Positions 6,759-9,505 of a stretch of 9,505 nt of DNA are shown here, in pieces. The stretch lies in contig JAOTZF010000053.1 in NCBI GenBank assembly GCA_029861485.1, forward strand, positions 1 through 9,505, in the 5' to 3' direction. The notes under the pieces were generated by a model. That model had not been told where the DNA came from, did not search any database, and saw only the letters and a program-made list of their open reading frames with translations. The translations under genes were made by a program, and so were the position numbers. Position 1 is the stretch's first letter, and each line of letters starts with the position of its first letter. Source of the DNA: Thermoleophilia bacterium. GTDB lineage: Bacteria; Actinomycetota; Thermoleophilia; Miltoncostaeales; Miltoncostaeaceae.

Positions 6759-7121
6759 ATGCCGACTGCGACGACATTCGACTTTGAGTTGCTACGCGAA
6801 GCGATCGAGCAGGCCAACGAGTCGAGTTTGGTAGGTTTCTATGCCGACGACGCAGAGATGCAGGTGATCGACAAGGATCGACCGCCAGGCTCTCCGCTCG
6901 TGCTGCACGGCAAGTCCGAGATCGGCGAGCTGTACCGCGACATCTGCAGTCGCGCCATGACGCACGAGGTACAGGATCCCGTTCTCACCCCGGATCGCGT
7001 GGCGTTCAACGAGGCCTGCCGCTACCCGGACGGGCTACGAGTGCTCTCTGCGAACACGCTCGACCTCCACGGCGGAAAGATCGTCCGCCACCGATTGGTG
7101 CAGGCCTGGGACGAGGCGTAG
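6759..7121 (+). CDS. SnoaL-like / NTF2-like superfamily protein
   Basis: The 120-residue protein has the length and layout of the cone-shaped NTF2/SnoaL fold. It opens with an N-terminal helix (FDFELLREAIEQANESSLVGFY) and continues with YADDAEMQVIDKD. The LHGKSEIGELYRDICSR segment, with HGKSEI in the usual place of the 'G-x-x-A/E-I' turn, comes next, followed by the strand pattern ending in LHGGKIVRHRLVQAWDE. Members range from polyketide cyclases and limonene-epoxide hydrolase-like enzymes to non-catalytic stress proteins, and no catalytic set can be read with confidence here. The ATG at 6759 has GGAGG at 6745-6749 (9-bp spacing) and a second GGAG abutting it. This is the strongest ribosome binding site in the window. 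It appears monocistronic. Confidence 0.78.
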   Translation: MPTATTFDFELLREAIEQANESSLVGFYADDAEMQVIDKDRPPGSPLVLHGKSEIGELYRDICSRAMTHEVQDPVLTPDRVAFNEACRYPDGLRVLSANTLDLHGGKIVRHRLVQAWDEA

Positions 7122-7150
7122 CAGGAAGCCCGTAGCACTGCGGCATATCT

Positions 7151-7178
7151 GCGCAAGCGGCCACGTAGCGGGCCGCGC
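7151..7178 (+). terminator. Hairpin after the SnoaL-like gene
   Basis: GCGGCC (7157-7162) pairs with GGCCGC (7171-7176) around an 8-base loop. Two more G·C pairs form across an AA bulge (7153-7154 with 7177-7178). It starts about 30 bp after the stop codon. There is no T-run, as is common for GC-rich actinobacterial terminators. Confidence 0.4.
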
Positions 7179-7220
7179 TCCTGTCAACGCCGGACCCGGC
7201 TCAGTGCTCGGCCGAAGGAG

Positions 7221-7262
7221 GAGCGGGAGAGGGGATTCGAACCCGCGACCCTCAGCCGGGAA
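7221..7262 (-). repeat. tRNA-Gly(UCC) 3' fragment, left copy (degenerate)
   Basis: Read on the minus strand this is the 3' half of a tRNA: an anticodon region with TCC (plus-strand GGA, 7259-7261), a GGGTC variable loop, a TTCGAAT T-loop, then the CTCCCGC acceptor strand and discriminator T. No 5' half (acceptor GCGGGAG, D-arm) follows. It matches the copy at 8613-8654 at 39 of 42 positions. One change (plus-strand G at 7231) breaks a T-stem pair. It is not a functional tRNA gene but looks like an attachment-site scar. Confidence 0.75.
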
Positions 7263-7310
7263 ACGGCGTCGTTGAACCTCGACGGTTTCAGGCTCGGCCT
7301 CCGCGGCGGA

Positions 7311-7324
7311 CGAACATATGTTCG
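7311..7324. promoter_or_regulatory. LexA (SOS) operator
   Basis: CGAACATATGTTCG is a perfect 14-bp palindrome and fits the GAAC-N4-GTTC LexA box of actinobacteria and Firmicutes. It lies immediately upstream of the -10 element of dinB, inside the promoter spacer, where LexA would block RNA polymerase until DNA damage. Confidence 0.9.
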
Positions 7325-7325
7325 C

Positions 7326-7331
7326 TATACT
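7326..7331 (+). promoter_or_regulatory. dinB -10 box TATACT
   Basis: TATACT matches five of six bases of TATAAT. The expected start of transcription falls 6-7 bases downstream, at about 7338, which is the G of the dinB GTG start codon. No good -35 is visible; the corresponding region is GC-rich. Confidence 0.65.
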
Positions 7332-7337
7332 CGAGCC

Positions 7338-8582
7338 GTGGACGAGCGGCCGACGGTTCTGCACGCCGACCTCGACGCGTTCTATGCATCGGTCGAGCAG
7401 TTGCTCGATCCGCGGCTCCGTGGTCGCGCGCTCGCCGTGGGAGGCGGGGTGGTCCTAGCAGCGTCATACGAGGCGAAGCGCGTCGGCGTATCGAGCGGCA
7501 TGGTCGGGTGGCGTGCGCGGGAACGTTGTCCTGATCTGATCTTCGTCAAAGGCCACTTCTCGGAATACCGGCGTCTGAGCGAGCAGGTGATGGGCATCCT
7601 GGGTGACTACACGCCTGCGGTTGAGCGGGTCTCCATCGACGAGGCGTTCCTGGACGTCGGCGGCTCGCGGCGTCTGTTCGGGGAGCCCGCCGAGATTGCG
7701 AAGGTGATCCGCCACCGAGTGGCAGGCGAGGTGGGGCTACCGATCTCTGTGGGGGCCGCCCGCACGAAACACTTGGCGAAGATCGCGTCCCAGGTCGCCA
7801 AGCCCGATGGCTTGGTCGTGGTGGAGCCCGATCGGGAGCGGGCGTTCCTCGACCCGTTGCCTGTCCAGCTGGTGTGGGGCGTCGGCCCGGCGACCCAAGC
7901 GCGGCTCGCACATCGTGGAATCACAACGATTGGCGAACTGGCGCGAGCCTCGCCTGACACACTCGCTCGATTGGTCGGAGGAGGGGTCGCAGGCAAGCTG
8001 AGGGCGCTCGCGAACAACGACGATTGGCGCCGGGTGCGCACCGATGGGCGAGCGCGGTCGGTAGGCGCCCAATCGGCCTTGGGTCGAGCCTCCCCAACGC
8101 CAGAGCTGCTCGCCGAGGTCTTGGGTCATCTCGCCGACCGCGTGGCGGGCCGTCTGCGAGCGAAGCGGCGGGCCGGACGGACCGTGACGGTGCGGGTCCG
8201 ATTCTCAGGAATGCGCAGCATCACTAGGTCCGTGACCGTCCGTGACCCCGTGGCGTCGACGCTCACGCTGAGGGAGATCGCTGAGTCGTTGGTCGTGCAG
8301 GCTCTGTCGGATCATCCGGTGGAGCGCAGCGTCACGCTGCTCGCGATCTCGGTGTCCAACCTCATCGAGGATCCCGAGGTTCAGCTGGAGCTCCCCGTGC
8401 CCGGCGGCGATCGCCACCGCTCGGGTTCGCCGCCTGCGGTCGCCCGTCTCGCGGTGGATCGCTCGATGGACGCGGTGCGAAGCAGGTTCGGGCGCAGCGC
8501 AGTCGGCTACGCGGCGGTTGCGCTGTCTGAGCGAGGCGCGGTACCAGACGAGTTCCGCGAGCTGGCCGAGCGCGAAGCCTGA
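7338..8582 (+). CDS. dinB: DNA polymerase IV (Y-family translesion polymerase)
   Basis: The 414-residue protein is an error-prone polymerase that copies past damaged bases. The palm carries the metal-binding carboxylates Asp11 in HADLDAFYASVEQ and Asp101-Glu102 in RVSIDEAFLD. Tyr16 sits at the steric-gate position that excludes ribonucleotides. VGPATQARLAHRGITTIGEL is the helix-hairpin-helix of the thumb. The little-finger domain follows, and QLELP near residue 349 resembles the beta-clamp-binding motif (QL-x-L-F/P). The GTG at 7338 was chosen because the family starts just before the HADLDAF motif and the SOS box and -10 lie directly upstream. An upstream in-frame TTG at 7272 would put those sites inside the gene. 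The leader is very short or absent. It is flanked by tRNA-Gly fragments. Confidence 0.93.
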   Translation: MDERPTVLHADLDAFYASVEQLLDPRLRGRALAVGGGVVLAASYEAKRVGVSSGMVGWRARERCPDLIFVKGHFSEYRRLSEQVMGILGDYTPAVERVSIDEAFLDVGGSRRLFGEPAEIAKVIRHRVAGEVGLPISVGAARTKHLAKIASQVAKPDGLVVVEPDRERAFLDPLPVQLVWGVGPATQARLAHRGITTIGELARASPDTLARLVGGGVAGKLRALANNDDWRRVRTDGRARSVGAQSALGRASPTPELLAEVLGHLADRVAGRLRAKRRAGRTVTVRVRFSGMRSITRSVTVRDPVASTLTLREIAESLVVQALSDHPVERSVTLLAISVSNLIEDPEVQLELPVPGGDRHRSGSPPAVARLAVDRSMDAVRSRFGRSAVGYAAVALSERGAVPDEFRELAEREA

Positions 8583-8587
8583 CGACC

Positions 8588-8610
8588 TCGACGTGCCCAA
8601 CAGGCGTCGA
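8588..8610 (+). terminator. Hairpin after dinB
   Basis: TCGACG (8588-8593) pairs with CGTCGA (8605-8610). Two further C·G pairs can form inside across a TG bulge, leaving a CAACA loop. It begins 5 bp after the dinB stop codon. No T-run follows. Confidence 0.4.
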
Positions 8611-8612
8611 AA

Positions 8613-8655
8613 GAGCGGGAGACGGGATTCGAACCCGCGACCCTCAGCTTGGAAG
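8613..8655 (-). repeat. tRNA-Gly(UCC) 3' fragment, right copy
   Basis: On the minus strand the sequence reproduces tRNA positions 32-73: anticodon loop CTTCCAA (anticodon TCC), GCTGA, variable loop GGGTC, an intact T-arm GCGGG/TTCGAAT/CCCGT, and acceptor CTCCCGC plus T. It has no encoded CCA. Similarity ends abruptly at the 5' side of the anticodon loop: the expected TCAGC strand is absent, as are the D-arm and 5' acceptor. The break at the anticodon loop is where many tyrosine-integrase crossovers occur. Confidence 0.8.
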
Positions 8656-8724
8656 CGCGCAAACCGGAGGAAGCGGGACGACCCAGGAGGACGCTAGAAG
8701 ACTCTTCAGAGCGAGGTAAAAGCG

Positions 8725-8743
8725 CCGTTCGGCCACCGAACGG
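8725..8743. terminator. Perfect 8-bp palindromic hairpin between convergent genes
   Basis: CCGTTCGG (8725-8732) and CCGAACGG (8736-8743) flank the loop CCA. It sits in the 255-bp convergent gap between dinB and the oxidoreductase and could stop transcription from either side. A palindromic protein-binding site is the alternative. The same gap also has GTTCGATC twice, at 8778-8785 and 8789-8796. Confidence 0.4.
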
Positions 8744-8837
8744 GCATCGGCCAAATACCCGCCGTTCAGCGCCGGATGTTCGATCTGAGTTCGATCACGC
8801 CGACCGGGAGGTCAGATGGGCACGTGGCGGGACTCAG

Positions 8838-9505
8838 CTAGCCAGCGGCAATCTCCTCGACGCGCACCATGAGCTTTCCTTCATGCTCGCCGCTGAAGAG
8901 ACGCTTGCAGGTGTCGACGGCGTTCTCGAGGCCGTCGACAATCTCGTTTCGCGCCTTCAACTTGCCCTCGGCCATCCAAGCCGCCATGGTGCCGATCGCC
9001 TCCGGGTATCGATCCATGTGGTCAAGGATGATGAAGCCCTTCACGGTCAGGCGGTTGACCAGGATGCTCCCGTAATTGGCTGGCCCCGACCAGCCTTCGG
9101 CGCTGGTGTATTGAGAGATCTGGCCGCAGGTGACGACCCGGCCGAAGACGTTCATCCGCGCCAGGCACGCATCGAGGATCTCACCGCCAGTGTTGTCGAA
9201 GTAGACATCGATGCCATCCGGGCAAGCCTCGTCGAGCGCGCTCGGAATATCGTCGGCGCGGTAATTGATGGCGGCATCGAAGCCGAGGTCTTCGGTGATC
9301 CACGAGCACTTCTTGGGCGTGCCGGCCAGCCCCACGACACGGCAGCCGTGGATTTTGCCGATCTGGCCGGCGATGCTCCCGACCGCGCCGGCCGCGCCCG
9401 ATACCACGACGGTCTCGCCCTCCTTGGGCTGGCCGATGTCGATCATTCCCACGTAGGCGGTGGGACCGACCACGGCGAAGGTGCCAAACGCCTCCGCGAC
9501 GGGCA
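8838..9505 (-). CDS. MDR-superfamily NADP-dependent oxidoreductase (CurA/LTB4-dehydrogenase-like), 5' end outside window
   Basis: The frame is open from the right window edge to TAG at 8838-8840, giving 222 residues of the C-terminal part. The cofactor-binding Rossmann domain shows the glycine-rich VVSGAAGAVGS, then GCRVVGLAGTPKKC, GFDAAINYRADD and DVYFDNTGGEILDACL. The C-terminal run from AAWMAEGKLKARNEIVDGLE to the GKLMVRV end is typical of zinc-free medium-chain reductases that reduce enone double bonds with NADPH (leukotriene B4 12-hydroxydehydrogenase, CurA). TAYVGMIDIGQPKEGE before the Rossmann fold fits the same family. The physiological substrate cannot be read from the sequence. Codons continue upstream of the GTG at 9473, so that GTG is internal. 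Confidence 0.88.
   Translation of the reverse strand, partial: PVAEAFGTFAVVGPTAYVGMIDIGQPKEGETVVVSGAAGAVGSIAGQIGKIHGCRVVGLAGTPKKCSWITEDLGFDAAINYRADDIPSALDEACPDGIDVYFDNTGGEILDACLARMNVFGRVVTCGQISQYTSAEGWSGPANYGSILVNRLTVKGFIILDHMDRYPEAIGTMAAWMAEGKLKARNEIVDGLENAVDTCKRLFSGEHEGKLMVRVEEIAAG

Larger units (their letters stand above)
7221..8655. mobile_element. Putative small integrated segment carrying dinB, bounded by tRNA 3'-end direct repeats
   Basis: Two directly repeated tRNA-Gly 3' fragments bracket about 1.4 kb that contains only dinB and its SOS promoter. Integrative elements that use tyrosine integrases commonly recombine at tRNA 3' ends and leave such fragments as distal boundaries. No integrase, excisionase or transfer gene is present, so this would be a remnant or a passively mobilised segment. 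Two independent scars from successive insertions at one tRNA gene would look the same. Confidence 0.4.

Noticed and set aside
6743..6787. 14-codon frame (ATG 6743) overlapping the start of the SnoaL-like gene
   Set aside because: It has no ribosome binding site of its own; the GGAGG lies inside it and serves ATG 6759. No attenuation structure is evident.
6351..6834. Plus-strand frames filling the gap before the SnoaL-like gene
   Set aside because: They overlap real genes at both ends, are Arg/Ser-rich, and show no domain or good start site.
7221..7262. Functional tRNA-Gly gene near 7221 or 8613
   Set aside because: Both sequences have only the 3' half; no D-arm or matching 5' acceptor strand occurs within 100 bp.
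7272..7337. Upstream TTG start extending dinB by 22 residues
   Set aside because: It would place the LexA box and -10 element inside the gene, and the added residues do not match the family N-terminus.
1..9505. CRISPR array, toxin-antitoxin pair, phage-defence or retron-like system
   Set aside because: No regularly spaced repeats, no reverse transcriptase, nuclease or toxin signatures were seen on either strand.

Overview
This is a GC-rich window with GTG starts, weak Shine-Dalgarno signals and a LexA box of the GAAC-N4-GTTC type shared by actinobacteria and Firmicutes. It reads as the chromosome of a high-GC Gram-positive (Actinomycetota). The glycosyltransferase resembles those I associate with soil lineages such as Thermoleophilia/Solirubrobacterales, but that placement is inference only. 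Eight genes are well supported and one small gene is plausible. Both outermost genes run off the window.

Left part (1-1823): the C-terminal part of a DUF2254 protein (+) meets, tail to tail, a two-gene minus-strand unit. That unit encodes an AhpD/carboxymuconolactone-decarboxylase-type peroxidase-like protein with the full E-x11-CxxC-x3-H site, then a 91-residue helical protein of unknown function. The divergent spacer upstream holds two sets of short direct repeats, with periods of 11 and 22 bp, that look like operators.

Middle (1824-6384): a large LuxR-type regulator with TPR-like repeats in place of an ATPase is followed 48 bp later by a class I SAM methyltransferase; the two probably form one unit. 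After a 244-bp gap comes a GT4-type glycosyltransferase. Its reading frame has no ATG, GTG or TTG that would keep the conserved N-terminus. The best start is a CTG behind AGGAGA.

Right part (6385-9505): a 374-bp stretch with no credible gene precedes an NTF2/SnoaL-like protein with a strong ribosome binding site. Next is dinB (DNA polymerase IV), with a perfect SOS palindrome and a TATACT -10 box placed so that the transcript should begin at or within a base or two of the GTG start codon. dinB is bracketed by two direct copies of the 3' half of a tRNA-Gly(UCC) gene, both on the minus strand and both lacking the 5' half. This is the footprint expected of integrative elements that use the tRNA 3' end as attachment site. 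No integrase is visible. The window ends in the C-terminal two thirds or so of an MDR-family NADPH oxidoreductase on the minus strand.

No CRISPR array, insertion sequence, complete RNA gene or evident defence operon was seen. The tRNA-bracketed, SOS-controlled dinB is the most unusual arrangement, followed by the CTG-start glycosyltransferase and the repeat-rich divergent promoter.
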